DNA of 64,000 nucleotides from Novosphingobium rosa NBRC 15208 (GCF_001598555.1 NZ_BCZE01000001.1:62001-126000); one strand, 5' to 3'. Shown: positions 17,279 through 27,866, numbered from the stretch's first letter. The notes: generated by a model from the sequence alone, not told the origin. Program-made: numbers and translations.

Positions 17279-18166
17279 TTACTTCAACGGCAGAAACAGA
17301 TCCGTGATGGCCTCATGCTCGGGCACGTCGGGGAAGAAGCGCAGGCGCTGCGCATAGAGCGGATCGTCGCGCAGTTCCTCGGCGCTTTCGGGCAGCCATG
17401 TGCCATAGAGAAATTCCGCCGCCGGGCGCAGATTGTCGCTGTTGCCCACCACCCGCAGCACCGCGCAGCGACCACCGGGGATCACGCCCGGCACCACGCC
17501 TTCATCCTGCGCGGTCATGGGGCGGCGGATTTCGGTGGCCAGATCGAGGCGATACTCCTCAGGCCCGCTGACCTCCGGGTCGGTATGGAAGATCGTGTAG
17601 GTCGCATGGCTGGCCGGGCGCAGCCCGCTGGCCTTGCGCCAGGCGATAAAGCGGCGGATCGTCTCGCCCAGCAGCACGGGATCGCCGCGATGGCTCATGA
17701 TGGCGACAGGCACATCTGGCGTCTCGCGCAGGGTGACATCTTGCATGGAAAAGGTCCGGGTCATCATTCTGCTCCTTGCCCGGGCCAGAGGCGTCATTGC
17801 CTCGGCCCATGCCGACCAGTCCGGCCCCCCGCGAAAATCCGAGGGCGCCTGCCCGAAGCGCTGGCGAAAGGCGCGCGCAAAACTGTCGGGCGCCTCGTAA
17901 CCGGCATCGAAGGCGATCTCGGTCACCGTTTCCCCGCGATAGGCCAGTTGCCATGAGGCCCTTTTCATCCGCGCCAACTGCACATAGCGATACAGCGGCA
18001 TGCCGAAGATCGCGCTGAACTGCCGGTGGAAATGATGCGGTGAAAAGGCCGCGACCCGGCTCAGCGCATCGAGCCCGAGATCGCCGCCGAGATGACGGTC
18101 GATATGGTCGAGCACGCGTTGCATGCGCTGATGGTATCGGGCCTGAGGGCCAAGCGGGGCGGGCAT
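17279..18166 (-). CDS. AraC-family regulator with GyrI-like effector domain
   Basis: This 295-residue protein has an N-terminal AraC double helix-turn-helix (residues 10-110; GLDALSRVAAFSPHHFHRQF and VTEIAFDAGYEAPDSFARAF). A C-terminal GyrI-like domain of about 150 residues starts near VTLRETPDVPVAIMSHRG. Such regulators (Rob, TipA-like) sense hydrophobic small molecules or cationic drugs. The ATG at 18166 is preceded by AAGGAA about ten bases upstream; the longer frame is not conserved in style. It ends three bases from the convergent nrtR stop. The target is not evident; the divergent neighbour is a small unknown protein. Confidence 0.88.
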   Translation of the reverse strand: MPAPLGPQARYHQRMQRVLDHIDRHLGGDLGLDALSRVAAFSPHHFHRQFSAIFGMPLYRYVQLARMKRASWQLAYRGETVTEIAFDAGYEAPDSFARAFRQRFGQAPSDFRGGPDWSAWAEAMTPLARARSRMMTRTFSMQDVTLRETPDVPVAIMSHRGDPVLLGETIRRFIAWRKASGLRPASHATYTIFHTDPEVSGPEEYRLDLATEIRRPMTAQDEGVVPGVIPGGRCAVLRVVGNSDNLRPAAEFLYGTWLPESAEELRDDPLYAQRLRFFPDVPEHEAITDLFLPLK

Positions 18167-18292
18167 CGAAAGGGTTCCTTGCTGGTGGCCCGGGCAAAGT
18201 GCCTTCGCCGCCTTCTGGCCGCTCGGCAGTTCTTGCGCAATCTGTGGGCCTGCCGTTAAACGCAAGGATCAGCAGGGAGGGAAGAAGCGCGG

Positions 18293-18601
18293 ATGAAGGT
18301 CGTCGATCACGAGCCCCATGCGTGGTTCCTGCTTGAAGATGAGGAGGCGCTGTTCCTTGATGCAGCCTGCAATCACAGCGCTTTTGGCTATTCATGGCTG
18401 ATCGAGCTCAACGCTGAGGAACGGCAGCAGTTCGCGGAAAAGGGCCGCCCCTACATCGACTGGCTGGCGCAAGACATCCACAACGGCGCGCCCATTCTGG
18501 AGATCAGCCAATCCCCCTACAAGAACCGCAACCGCGACCGGGATCTTGGCCCCAGGGTGCGCGAGGCCTTCAAGGTCTGGGCGGAAGCAAAAACCCCCTG
18601 A
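18293..18601 (+). CDS. Hypothetical protein, 102 residues
   Basis: I do not recognise a family. The protein is acidic and soluble, without a signal peptide or membrane segment. It starts MKVVDHEPHAWFLLEDEEAL and contains aromatic-rich stretches (SAFGYSWLIELN, GRPYIDWLAQDI). Composition and third-base GC look coding, and the opposite frame has no better candidate. It lies divergent from the AraC/GyrI regulator and convergent with the LysR gene, ending three bases from the latter's stop. The ATG at 18293 has GGAGGGAAG about 10-18 bases upstream as a possible ribosome-binding site. Confidence 0.65.
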   Translation: MKVVDHEPHAWFLLEDEEALFLDAACNHSAFGYSWLIELNAEERQQFAEKGRPYIDWLAQDIHNGAPILEISQSPYKNRNRDRDLGPRVREAFKVWAEAKTP

Positions 18602-18603
18602 AC

Positions 18604-19497
18604 CTACGCGCGATAACGCAAAGCCTCGATCAGCACCGCAAAGCCGGAGGAATGCTGCCGACGGCTCGGGTAATAGAGGTGATAGCCGGGGAACGGCGGG
18701 CACCAGTCCTCCAGCACGCGCACAAGGCGGCCCTGCGCGATCAGCGGCTGCACCTGATCCTGCGTGATATAGGCAATGCCCAGCCCGTCCATCGCGGCCT
18801 GCAGCGCCAGCGCCGTATCGTTGACGATCATCTGCCCGTCGACCCGCACGTTGAGCGCCCGCCCGTCCTTCTCGAACTCCCAGGCATAGAGACCGCCATA
18901 GGTGGGAAAGCGCAGATTGATGCAATTGTGGCGCGCCAGATCATGCGGCACCAGCGGCGCGGCATGGCGCTCCAGATAGGCGGGCGAGGCGGCGGCGGTC
19001 ATCCGCATCTCGGGCCCGATGGGCACGGCGATCATATCCTGCGCCACGGTCTCGCCCAGCCGCACCCCGGCGTCGAACCGTTCCGCAACGATGTCCACGA
19101 AACCGGCGTCGACGTTCAACTCCACTTTCAGATCTGGATATTGCGCCAGCAGCGGGATCAGCGCCGGTTCCAGCAACGTGCGCGCGGCATGCGCGCTGGT
19201 GGTGATGCGGATCATGCCGGAAGGCGTGTCGCGCAGCGCGCTCAGACTGGCGAGTTCGGCCTCCACGCCATCGAAAAGCGCGCCCACGGCGCCCAGCAGG
19301 CGCTCGCCCGCCTCGGTCGGCACCACCTTGCGCGTGGTGCGGTTGAGCAGGCGGATGCCCAGCCTTTCCTCCAGCCCCCGGATCGCATGACTGAGCGCCG
19401 AGGTGGAGACACCCATCTGCGCCGCCGCGCGGGTGAAGCTCCGCTCTGTCGCCACGGCGCGGAAGGCCAACAGGTCATTCAGATTGCCGCGCGCCAT
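18604..19497 (-). CDS. LysR-family transcriptional regulator
   Basis: This 297-residue protein has an N-terminal winged helix (DLLAFRAVATERSFTRAAAQMGVSTSALSHAIRGLEERLG at residues 7-45) and a C-terminal periplasmic-binding-like effector domain. Length and motif order are those of the LysR family. It is divergent from a carboxymuconolactone-decarboxylase-like gene and an aldo/keto reductase gene, its most likely targets. A TTGAA-N5-TTCAA palindrome containing a T-N11-A core lies just upstream of its start. Confidence 0.92.
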   Translation of the reverse strand: MARGNLNDLLAFRAVATERSFTRAAAQMGVSTSALSHAIRGLEERLGIRLLNRTTRKVVPTEAGERLLGAVGALFDGVEAELASLSALRDTPSGMIRITTSAHAARTLLEPALIPLLAQYPDLKVELNVDAGFVDIVAERFDAGVRLGETVAQDMIAVPIGPEMRMTAAASPAYLERHAAPLVPHDLARHNCINLRFPTYGGLYAWEFEKDGRALNVRVDGQMIVNDTALALQAAMDGLGIAYITQDQVQPLIAQGRLVRVLEDWCPPFPGYHLYYPSRRQHSSGFAVLIEALRYRA

Positions 19498-19499
19498 TG

Positions 19500-19514
19500 T
19501 TGAATCCTGTTCAA
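19500..19514. promoter_or_regulatory. Candidate LysR binding site
   Basis: TTGAATCCTGTTCAA is an interrupted palindrome that contains the T-N11-A core (19501-19513) typical of LysR sites. It sits three bases upstream of the lysR start in the divergent intergenic region. Confidence 0.45.
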
Positions 19515-19591
19515 GACCGTTTGCAGATTATACGATCTAATGCCGATCCGCGCTTAAGCCTAGAAGCTTCTGCATGAAGGAGCTGTCGATC

Positions 19592-21013
<1,422 letters not shown>

Positions 21014-21032
21014 CCAAAGCGCAAGCGTTCGA

Positions 21033-21066
21033 ACAAGGCCTGCTGTCCTCGGGCAGCGGGCCTTGT
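21033..21066. terminator. Bidirectional terminator-like hairpin
   Basis: ACAAGGCCTGCTG (21033-21045) pairs with CAGCGGGCCTTGT (21054-21066) with a single G-U type mismatch and an eight-base loop. It lies between the convergent aldo/keto reductase and a secreted unknown protein. Confidence 0.6.
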
Positions 21067-21086
21067 CCCGCGAGGCGAGCGGTGCT

Positions 21087-21986
21087 CTACGGCCGCGCGG
21101 CCTGCGGCTGGTAGGTGACGGTGATCTTCGTATCCTTGAGGAAGGAGACATGATCCTTGCCCGCCTTGAGCCCCGCCAGGGTGACGGGCTGGGCAAAGCG
21201 CAGATCGAACGCGAAATGGCCGGTGGGGTGCGGAAAATCGCGGATAAAGCGGATCAGCGCCTCACGGCTGTCGGCATCCAGCAATCTGGTGGGCAGTTCG
21301 CGCAACTGGGCCTCGGTCTTCTTTTGCCAGCGCGGGAAGACTTCGGCAGGATCCTGCTCTGCGGGCACCAGCGCGATGATCGTCGGCATCAGCATGCTTT
21401 CGAACAGCGTCTTGTTGTCCAGCACCAGTCTGGTGTGGGACAGTTGCAGCGCCGGCAGATCGGGCAGATCATGCCCCGCATGGGCATCCTGTTCGGCGCG
21501 GTAGACGGCATCGATGCCCAGAGCAATATGGCCGATCCACGGGCTCTCGATCGCCAGTTCATGGATGCTCAGCGCCTTGGTGGCGGGATCGAAACCTGCA
21601 TCGAGCCGCGCATCGAAGGGGCGCTGCGTCAGCCGCATCTGATAGCGCAGATGCGAATTCTCGACCGGCGCCGCAAAGCGGATGCCCTTGGCGCTGACCA
21701 ACAGATGCGGCGGCAGCGGTGAGGCCTTGCGGTCCCAGCCGTTCAGCCCTTCAATCGTCAACTGCTCCACCGTCCAGTTCTGGTAGCGGCCCAGCTTGAT
21801 CTGGACATCGCTGAACAGGCACCCCCGATCCGTGGCATGCACCTGACCGGGATCGCTGATGGCGCCTTTGAGAAAACCTTGCGCCAGCGCGGTGCAGGCC
21901 TGCGGCTCCGGCGCGGCCATCGCCCTCCCACCGCCGGTGAGGGTGCAGAGCAGAAGGGCGGTGGAGGCGAGGCGTTTGAAGGTCAT
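21087..21986 (-). CDS. Secreted or periplasmic protein of unknown function
   Basis: This 299-residue protein starts with a signal peptide (MTFKRLASTALLLCTLTGG, cleavage near AMA-AP). The mature part is rich in alternating strands with phrases such as WTVEQLTIEGLNGWD, ALSIHELAIESPWIG and LSHTRLVLDNKTLFES, which suggests repeated beta-strands resembling AsmA or lipid-transfer folds. I cannot assign a family. It stands alone, convergent with the reductase gene and upstream-adjacent to an MFS exporter gene on the same strand (about 70 bases), so co-transcription is possible. Confidence 0.75.
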   Translation of the reverse strand: MTFKRLASTALLLCTLTGGGRAMAAPEPQACTALAQGFLKGAISDPGQVHATDRGCLFSDVQIKLGRYQNWTVEQLTIEGLNGWDRKASPLPPHLLVSAKGIRFAAPVENSHLRYQMRLTQRPFDARLDAGFDPATKALSIHELAIESPWIGHIALGIDAVYRAEQDAHAGHDLPDLPALQLSHTRLVLDNKTLFESMLMPTIIALVPAEQDPAEVFPRWQKKTEAQLRELPTRLLDADSREALIRFIRDFPHPTGHFAFDLRFAQPVTLAGLKAGKDHVSFLKDTKITVTYQPQAARP

Positions 21987-22058
21987 GGCGCCATCTTGTC
22001 GCCGGGCGACAGTTTATCAATCCTTTATCGATGGCTGCGTGATGGATCGCAAGCCGCG

Positions 22059-23450
22059 TCAGGCGCGGGCGGCAAGCACGCTGCTGCCCGCATTGCGCGC
22101 CAGTTTCAGACTGTCGAGCAGGCCGATCGCCGACACCGCCGCCACCATCAGAAAGGCGATGCGGAAGGGCATGGCGGCGTCCGCGCCCCCACCACCCCAT
22201 ATCGCGCCGATCTGCCATGCCACCGCGCCCAGCGACACGCCCATGCCCATCGCCAGCTGGAAGGCGGTGGAGAACAGCGTGTTGGCGTCCGCCATGCCGG
22301 CACCGGGAATATCGGCAAAGGCAATGGTGTTGAGCGCGGTGAACTGCATCGAACGCGTCATCCCGCCGATAAACAGGATCACGCAGGTCAGCCACAGCGG
22401 CATGGACGGGGCAAACAGCGCGCAGGCGGCGATGGAGGTGGCGTTCAACGCGCCATTGCCAATCAGCACGCGCCGCATGCCGAAGCGCTTCATCACGGCG
22501 GTGGTGAAAGGCTTCATCGTCAGATTGCCCGCGAAGACCGCCATCAGCAGGCTGCCCGACTGGAACGAGGTGTAACCAAAGCCGATCTGGAACATCACCG
22601 GCAGCAGGAAAGGCACCGCGCTCACCCCCATGCGGAACAGCGAGCCGCCCCAGACCACCACGGCGAAGCTGGGCTTTTGCATGGCGTCGAGGCTCAGCAT
22701 GGGATGATCGGCGCGTTTGAGATGGCGCACGCCCGGCACCAGCAAGGCCAGCCCCGCCGCCAGAGCCCCCGCCGCCGCCAGCAAGGCCGGTTGAGGCCGG
22801 GCGAGGATTTCAGCCACCAGCATCAGGAAGAACAGCGCCCCGCCCATCAGCAGAAAGCCCGGCCAGTCAAAGCTGCGCTGCGAGGGTTGATGCCCGGGCA
22901 CCAGCCGCAATGCCCCCAGCAGCGCCAGCACGCCCAGCGGCAGGTTAAGCCAGAAAATCCAGCGCCAGTCGCCATGATCGACGATCAGCCCTCCGAAGGG
23001 CGGCCCCAGCACCGGGGCCACCAGCGCGGGCCAGGTCAGCACGGCGATGGCCTTCACCAACCCCTCCTTGGGCGTTTCCTTCAGCACCACCAGGCGGCCC
23101 ACAGGGACCATCATCGCCCCGCCCAGACCCTGCACGATGCGCGCCGCGACGAATTCGGGCAGGTTCTGCGCCATGCCGCACAACACCGATGTCAGGGTGA
23201 AGATCACGATGGCGAGGGAAAAGATGCGCCGCGCGCCAAAGCGCTCCGCCGCCCAGCCGCTGACCGGGATGAACACGCCCAGCGCCAGCATATAGGCCGA
23301 AATCCCTGTCGAGAGATCGACCGGGGCCGTGCCGAAGCTTTTCGCCATGGCGGGCACGGCGGGGGTGATGACGGTGGCGTCGAGGTTTTCCATAAAGAAG
23401 GTGCCCGCGACGAGCAGCGCCAGCGCCTTGCGGTTGATCTTGTCGTTCAA
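22059..23450 (-). CDS. MFS multidrug exporter, DHA2 family
   Basis: This protein of 463 residues from TTG 23450 has about 14 hydrophobic helices. It shows the DHA2 landmarks NLDATVITPAVPAMAKSF in helix 1, the motif-A-like loop GWAAERFGARRIF, and motif C (WPALVAPVLGPPFGGLIVD) in helix 5. It would export drugs or metabolites by proton antiport. The TTG is preferred because AAAGGGG lies about six bases upstream and the transmembrane core starts directly after; ATG 23507 would add 19 poorly conserved residues. A secreted unknown protein follows on the same strand. Confidence 0.88.
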   Translation of the reverse strand: MNDKINRKALALLVAGTFFMENLDATVITPAVPAMAKSFGTAPVDLSTGISAYMLALGVFIPVSGWAAERFGARRIFSLAIVIFTLTSVLCGMAQNLPEFVAARIVQGLGGAMMVPVGRLVVLKETPKEGLVKAIAVLTWPALVAPVLGPPFGGLIVDHGDWRWIFWLNLPLGVLALLGALRLVPGHQPSQRSFDWPGFLLMGGALFFLMLVAEILARPQPALLAAAGALAAGLALLVPGVRHLKRADHPMLSLDAMQKPSFAVVVWGGSLFRMGVSAVPFLLPVMFQIGFGYTSFQSGSLLMAVFAGNLTMKPFTTAVMKRFGMRRVLIGNGALNATSIAACALFAPSMPLWLTCVILFIGGMTRSMQFTALNTIAFADIPGAGMADANTLFSTAFQLAMGMGVSLGAVAWQIGAIWGGGGADAAMPFRIAFLMVAAVSAIGLLDSLKLARNAGSSVLAARA

Positions 23451-23677
23451 CGAAACCCCTTTCCATCCTCCAACCGGATCGCGCCTGTTCCCTGCCTCAC
23501 CGGACAATGTTCCGCCCGGGTAATCTCCTGTCGCGCAAGGCGAAGAATATTACACTTCTCCACCGCGATGACGGCATGACGCCTTGTGTTCCCGCAGAGG
23601 CTTTGCTCAAATCGCGCCATCATCGGGGCCTGCCACAAGGCTGCGGCCCTGTCATCCAGACAGAAGGCCTGTTCTTT

Positions 23678-25804
23678 ATGGCACATCTCTCTTTGCGAAC
23701 CGCTGTTCTGTTGGCTGGAGCGGCGCTGGCCGGTTTCGCCGCGCCCGCGCTGGCAGCCGCTAACCCCTTCGATGCCCCCAGCACGCTGCCCTTTCAGGCC
23801 CCGCCCTTCAACCTGATCCATGACAGCGATTATGCCCCCGCCTTCGAGACCGCCATGGCCCGGCATCTGGCCGAGGTCCGCAAGATCGCCGACAACCCCG
23901 CCGCCCCAACCTTCGACAACACCATCGGCGCACTGGAAGCCTCTGGCCGGATGCTCGACCGGGTCAATCTGGCGTTTTTCGGCGTGGTGCAGGCCAACAC
24001 CAATGACGTGCTCGACAAGGTGCAGGCCGATGTTTCGCCCAAGCTGGCGCAGCATCAGGATGCGATCAACCTCGATCCCAGACTGTTCGCCCGGATCAAG
24101 ACCCTGTGGGAGCGTCGCGCCAGCCTGAAGCTGACCGCCGAACAAACGCAGGTGCTGACCATCTATTACCGCAGCTTCGTGCATGCGGGCGCTCAGCTTG
24201 GCGCTGCCGATCAGGTGAAGCTGAAGGCGCTCAACACGCAGCTGGCCGGGCTGGAAACCAGCTATCAGCAGAAGCTGCTCGCCGCCGCCAAGGCCGGGGC
24301 GCTGGTGGTGAAGGACAAGGCTCAGCTGGCCGGGCTGGATGATGGCGCCATCGCCGCAGCGGCGCAGGATGCCAAGGCGCGCGGGCTGGATGGCCAGTGG
24401 CTGCTGCCCTTGCAGAACACCACCCAGCAGCCCGCGCTGGAAGGGCTGAAGGACCGCGCCACGCGCGAGGCGCTCTTCACCAACAGCTGGACCCGCGCCG
24501 AAAAGGGCGACGCCAATGACACCCGCGCGGTGATCCAGCAGCTGGCATCCTTGCGCGCGCAAAAGGCGCAACTGCTGGGTTATCCCAACTGGGCGGCCTA
24601 TGTGCTCTACGATCAGATGGCCAAGACGCCTCAGGCCGCCTCGACCTTCATGCAGCAACTGGCCGCCGCCACCGCGCCCGAGCAAAAGCGCGAAGCCGCC
24701 GAAATTCAGGCCCAGATCACCAGGGATGGCGATCACTTCGACCTGAAACCCTGGGACTGGGACCATTATGCGGCGGAAATCCGCAAGGCGAAGTATGACC
24801 TCGATCAGGATCAGGTGAAGCCCTATTTCGAGCTGAACCGCGTGCTGGAGGATGGCGTCTTCTATGCCGCCAACCGGCTCTATGGCCTGACCTTCACCCG
24901 CCGCACCGACATCCCGGTCTATCAGCCCGATGTGATGGCCTACACCGTCCATGACAAGGACGGCAGCGAGCTGGGCCTGATGTATTTCGACTATTTCAAG
25001 CGCGACAACAAGAATGGCGGCGCCTGGATGTCCAACTTCGTGGGCCAGTCGAAACTGCTAAAGACCAGGCCGGTGGTCTACAATGTCGGCAATTTCACCA
25101 AGCCCGCCGCCGGGCAGCCCGCGCTCATCACCTCCGACGATGTGGTGACGATGTTCCATGAATTCGGCCATGCGCTGCACGGGCTCTTCGCCGATCAGAC
25201 CTATCCCACCGTCTCGGGCACCAACACCGCGCGTGACTGGGTGGAATTCCCCTCGCAGTTCAACGAGCACTGGGCCTTCGATCCCGAGGTGCTGGCCCAT
25301 TACGCCAAAGACTATCGCAGCGGCGCGGCCATCCCGCCCGCTCTGGTGGAGAAGATCCGCAAGGCCAATCAGTTCAATCAGGGCTATGCGCTGGGCGAGG
25401 TGATCGCCGCCGCCATGCTGGATATGGACTGGCACAGCCTGCCCGCCTCCGCCGGAACGCAGGATGTCGATGCCTTTGAAAAGACCGCGCTGGAACACAG
25501 CGGGCTGGACATCGCCGATGTGCCGCCGCGCTATCGCTCCAGCTATTTCCTGCATATCTGGGCCAATGGGTACTCGGCGGGCTATTACGCCTATCTCTGG
25601 ACCCAGATGCTGGAGCATGACGCCTATCACTGGTTCCGCGACCATGGCGGCATGACCCGCGCCAACGGCCAGCGCTTCCGCGACATGATCCTGAGCCGGG
25701 GCTACACGCAGGATTACGGGCCGATGTTCAAGGCCTTCTACGGCAAGGATCCCGAGGTCGGCCCGATGCTGGAGGAACACGGCCTGCCAGCGCCCAAGCC
25801 CTGA
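23678..25804 (+). CDS. M3-family metallopeptidase (peptidyl-dipeptidase Dcp/oligopeptidase type), exported
   Basis: This 708-residue protein has a signal peptide (LLAGAALAGFAAPALAA), a helical N-terminal half, and the M3 zinc motif FHEFGHALHG (His493-Glu494 region), followed by the downstream Glu helix (EFPSQFNEHW). It would cleave dipeptides or short peptides in the periplasm. The ATG at 23678 has AGAAGG ten bases upstream; the longer open frame is intergenic. It is divergent from the DHA2 exporter and followed by AT-rich palindromes. Confidence 0.93.
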   Translation: MAHLSLRTAVLLAGAALAGFAAPALAAANPFDAPSTLPFQAPPFNLIHDSDYAPAFETAMARHLAEVRKIADNPAAPTFDNTIGALEASGRMLDRVNLAFFGVVQANTNDVLDKVQADVSPKLAQHQDAINLDPRLFARIKTLWERRASLKLTAEQTQVLTIYYRSFVHAGAQLGAADQVKLKALNTQLAGLETSYQQKLLAAAKAGALVVKDKAQLAGLDDGAIAAAAQDAKARGLDGQWLLPLQNTTQQPALEGLKDRATREALFTNSWTRAEKGDANDTRAVIQQLASLRAQKAQLLGYPNWAAYVLYDQMAKTPQAASTFMQQLAAATAPEQKREAAEIQAQITRDGDHFDLKPWDWDHYAAEIRKAKYDLDQDQVKPYFELNRVLEDGVFYAANRLYGLTFTRRTDIPVYQPDVMAYTVHDKDGSELGLMYFDYFKRDNKNGGAWMSNFVGQSKLLKTRPVVYNVGNFTKPAAGQPALITSDDVVTMFHEFGHALHGLFADQTYPTVSGTNTARDWVEFPSQFNEHWAFDPEVLAHYAKDYRSGAAIPPALVEKIRKANQFNQGYALGEVIAAAMLDMDWHSLPASAGTQDVDAFEKTALEHSGLDIADVPPRYRSSYFLHIWANGYSAGYYAYLWTQMLEHDAYHWFRDHGGMTRANGQRFRDMILSRGYTQDYGPMFKAFYGKDPEVGPMLEEHGLPAPKP

Positions 25805-25809
25805 GGGAC

Positions 25810-25831
25810 AATTTTTCGGAAAAATTTTCCG
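25810..25831. terminator. Overlapping AT-rich palindromes after the M3 peptidase
   Basis: AATTTTTC-G-GAAAAATT (25810-25826) overlaps CGGAAAAATTTTCCG (25817-25831). Each can fold into a short stem with a tiny loop. Position five bases after the stop suggests a terminator, but the stems are weak and no T-run follows. Confidence 0.35.
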
Positions 25832-25835
25832 GCCA

Positions 25836-25863
25836 TGTCACATTCGGCACGGGGCATCTCGTC
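25836..25863 (+). promoter_or_regulatory. ECF41-type promoter
   Basis: TGTCACA (25836-25842), a 17-base spacer and CGTC (25860-25863) match the published ECF41 consensus (-35 TGTCACA, -10 CGTC). It lies about 30 bases upstream of the AhpD-like gene that precedes the ECF41 sigma factor, so the sigma factor probably activates its own operon. Confidence 0.8.
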
Positions 25864-25896
25864 ATGACGGCATCTGCAACACGAAAGGATGTTCTC

Positions 25897-26349
25897 ATGG
25901 CCCCCCGTGCCGATATCTACAAAGCCTCGCCCGAGGCGTTCAACGCCTGGTATGCCCTGTCCCGCAAGCTGGCCGCCTGCGGGCTGGAGCCATCGCTGCT
26001 GGAACTGGTGAAGATCCGCTCATCGCAGATCAACGGCTGCGCCAATTGCCTCAACATGCACACCGCGGAGGCGCGCCGCGCCGGGGAAACCGAACAGCGC
26101 CTCCATCTGCTGGCCGCCTGGCATGAAGCCCCCTGCTACAGCGACCGTGAACGCGCCGCGCTCGACTGGACCGAGCATATGACAGACATCGCCACCAAGC
26201 GCGCGCCCGACGCCGTTTATGCCGCGCTGGCGGAACACTTCACCCCCGCCGAGCAGGTGGAGTTGACGCTGGCGATCAATGTCATCAACGGCTGGAACCG
26301 TCTGGCGGTGGGCTTCAATGTTTATGCGCCGGAAATGGGCTGGCAGTGA
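25897..26349 (+). CDS. AhpD-like carboxymuconolactone decarboxylase family protein, partner of ECF41
   Basis: This 150-residue protein has the alkylhydroperoxidase core: Glu36 in LLELVKIRSSQINGCANC, the redox pair Cys48-x-x-Cys51, and His55 four residues later. It probably acts as a thiol-dependent peroxidase or disulfide reductase. The ATG at 25897 has GAAAGGA eight bases upstream. Its stop overlaps the GTG start of an ECF41 sigma gene (GTGA), and it stands behind an ECF41-type promoter. Genes of this family (COE group) are the usual neighbours and targets of ECF41 sigma factors. Confidence 0.9.
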   Translation: MAPRADIYKASPEAFNAWYALSRKLAACGLEPSLLELVKIRSSQINGCANCLNMHTAEARRAGETEQRLHLLAAWHEAPCYSDRERAALDWTEHMTDIATKRAPDAVYAALAEHFTPAEQVELTLAINVINGWNRLAVGFNVYAPEMGWQ

Positions 26350-27203
26350 CGGAAGGAGCAACCCGGATCTTCGACGCGCAGCGGCCTGCCCTGCTGCGCG
26401 TCGCCTATCGCATGCTGGGCTCGATGGCCGATGCGGAGGATATCGTGCAAGACGCCTTTCTGCGCTGGCGCGGCGTGGACCACGCGCAGGTGCAGGCGCC
26501 GGGCGCCTTTCTGAGGCGGATCGTCACCCGGCTGTGCCTCGATCATCTGAAATCGGCCCGCGTTTTGCGCGAAACCTACACCGGCCCATGGCTGCCCGAG
26601 CCGGTGGTGGAGGACGATTGGGTGGATGAGGATGTCACCCTGCCCCTGCTGCTGGCCCTGGAACGGCTCTCCCCTCTGGAACGCGCCGCCTTCCTGCTTC
26701 ACGACCTGTTCGGCGAAAGCTTCGACGAGATCGCCCAGGTGCTGGACCGCGACGCCGCCGCCTGCCGTAAACTCGCCACCCGCGCCCGCGAGCATGTGCG
26801 GGCCGAGCGCCCCCGCTTCCCGCTCGACCGCCAGCGCGGCATGGCCATCGCTTCGGCCTTTTTCGAGGCTTCCAGTCAGGGCGATCTCACGCAACTGGGT
26901 GCGCTGCTGGCCGAGGATGTGCGCTTCTATTCCGATGGCGGCGGCAAGCGCCCCTCGGTCTCGCGCATGCTGGAAGGCGCGCGCGATTTCCTGCGCGCTC
27001 AGGCGGCTCTGGCGCGGCTGCGCACCGCTCCTTCGCGCCTGATCCGCTATGCTCTGGTCAATGGCCTGCCCGGCTTCATCACCCGCGAGCCCGATGGCCT
27101 GCTGCAAACCACCGCCTTCCAGATCGAGGACGGCCAGATCCGCGCGATCTACGTTACCCGCAACCCCGACAAGTTGCGGCATCTGGAGCAGGCGCCGCAC
27201 TGA
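26346..27203 (+). CDS. ECF41-family RNA polymerase sigma factor (SigJ-like)
   Basis: This 285-residue protein has sigma region 2 (ALLRVAYRMLGSMADAEDIVQDAFLRW) and region 4 (LSPLERAAFLLHDLFGESFDEIA). A C-terminal SnoaL-like extension of about 100 residues carries the ECF41 hallmarks DGGGK and NPDKL. In this group the extension replaces an anti-sigma factor and tunes activity, so no anti-sigma gene is expected, and none is present. Start is GTG overlapping the stop of its AhpD-like partner. An ECF41-type promoter in front of the pair indicates autoregulation. Confidence 0.93.
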   Translation: MTEGATRIFDAQRPALLRVAYRMLGSMADAEDIVQDAFLRWRGVDHAQVQAPGAFLRRIVTRLCLDHLKSARVLRETYTGPWLPEPVVEDDWVDEDVTLPLLLALERLSPLERAAFLLHDLFGESFDEIAQVLDRDAAACRKLATRAREHVRAERPRFPLDRQRGMAIASAFFEASSQGDLTQLGALLAEDVRFYSDGGGKRPSVSRMLEGARDFLRAQAALARLRTAPSRLIRYALVNGLPGFITREPDGLLQTTAFQIEDGQIRAIYVTRNPDKLRHLEQAPH

Positions 27204-27233
27204 ACGGACCGCCTGCCCCAGACCATGCCTGCA

Positions 27234-27866
27234 TCAAGCCGCGCGCACCGCCGCGACAAAGGCCTCAGCCCGCGCCTTGATCACGGCCGCCGAATCACCG
27301 GGCTTGTAGAGCGAACCGCCCAGCCCGGCCCCGGCAGCCCCCGCCGCCAGCCACTCGCCAAGGTTCCCGACGCTGACGCCACCCACAGCCAGCACCGGCA
27401 CGCTCTTGGGCAGCACGGCGCGCTGGGCTTTCAGCACCGCAGGGCTGGCGCCCTCGGCAGGGAACAGCTTCAGCCCGTGAGCACCCGCTTCCAGCGCCGC
27501 AAAGGCCTCGGTCGGCGTGAAATAGCCCGGCAAAGCCGCCATGCCCGCCGCCACCGCCGCGCCGATCACCACAGGATTGCTGTTGGGCGAAACCATCAGC
27601 CGCCCGCCGCGCTCGGCCACGTTGGTCACGTCGTCCACGCTCAGCATGGTGCCTGCGCCGATCAGCACATGGCGGTCATAGCGCCTGGCGATCAGGCCAA
27701 TCGAATCCAGCGGCTCGGGCGAATTGAGCGGCACCTCGATCATGGTGAAACCGGCTTCGACCAGACCGTCGGCGATGTCGATGATCTCGTCAGGGCGCAC
27801 GCCGCGCAGGATCGCCACCAGCGGGCAACGGCTCATGGCTTCGGTGAAATCAGCGGTGATCGTCAT
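27234..27866 (-). CDS. dgoA: 2-dehydro-3-deoxy-6-phosphogalactonate aldolase
   Basis: This 210-residue class I aldolase of the KDPG/KDPGal family has the catalytic Glu in FTMIEVPLNSP (about residue 44) and the Schiff-base Lys in GLKLFPAE (about residue 133). It cleaves KDPGal to pyruvate and glyceraldehyde-3-phosphate, the last step of the De Ley-Doudoroff route. The LxSPEPLDSIG stretch is typical of DgoA rather than Eda. ATG 27866 overlaps the dgoK stop (ATGA) and is preferred over ATG 27872. It is the last gene of the operon. Confidence 0.93.
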   Translation of the reverse strand: MTITADFTEAMSRCPLVAILRGVRPDEIIDIADGLVEAGFTMIEVPLNSPEPLDSIGLIARRYDRHVLIGAGTMLSVDDVTNVAERGGRLMVSPNSNPVVIGAAVAAGMAALPGYFTPTEAFAALEAGAHGLKLFPAEGASPAVLKAQRAVLPKSVPVLAVGGVSVGNLGEWLAAGAAGAGLGGSLYKPGDSAAVIKARAEAFVAAVRAA

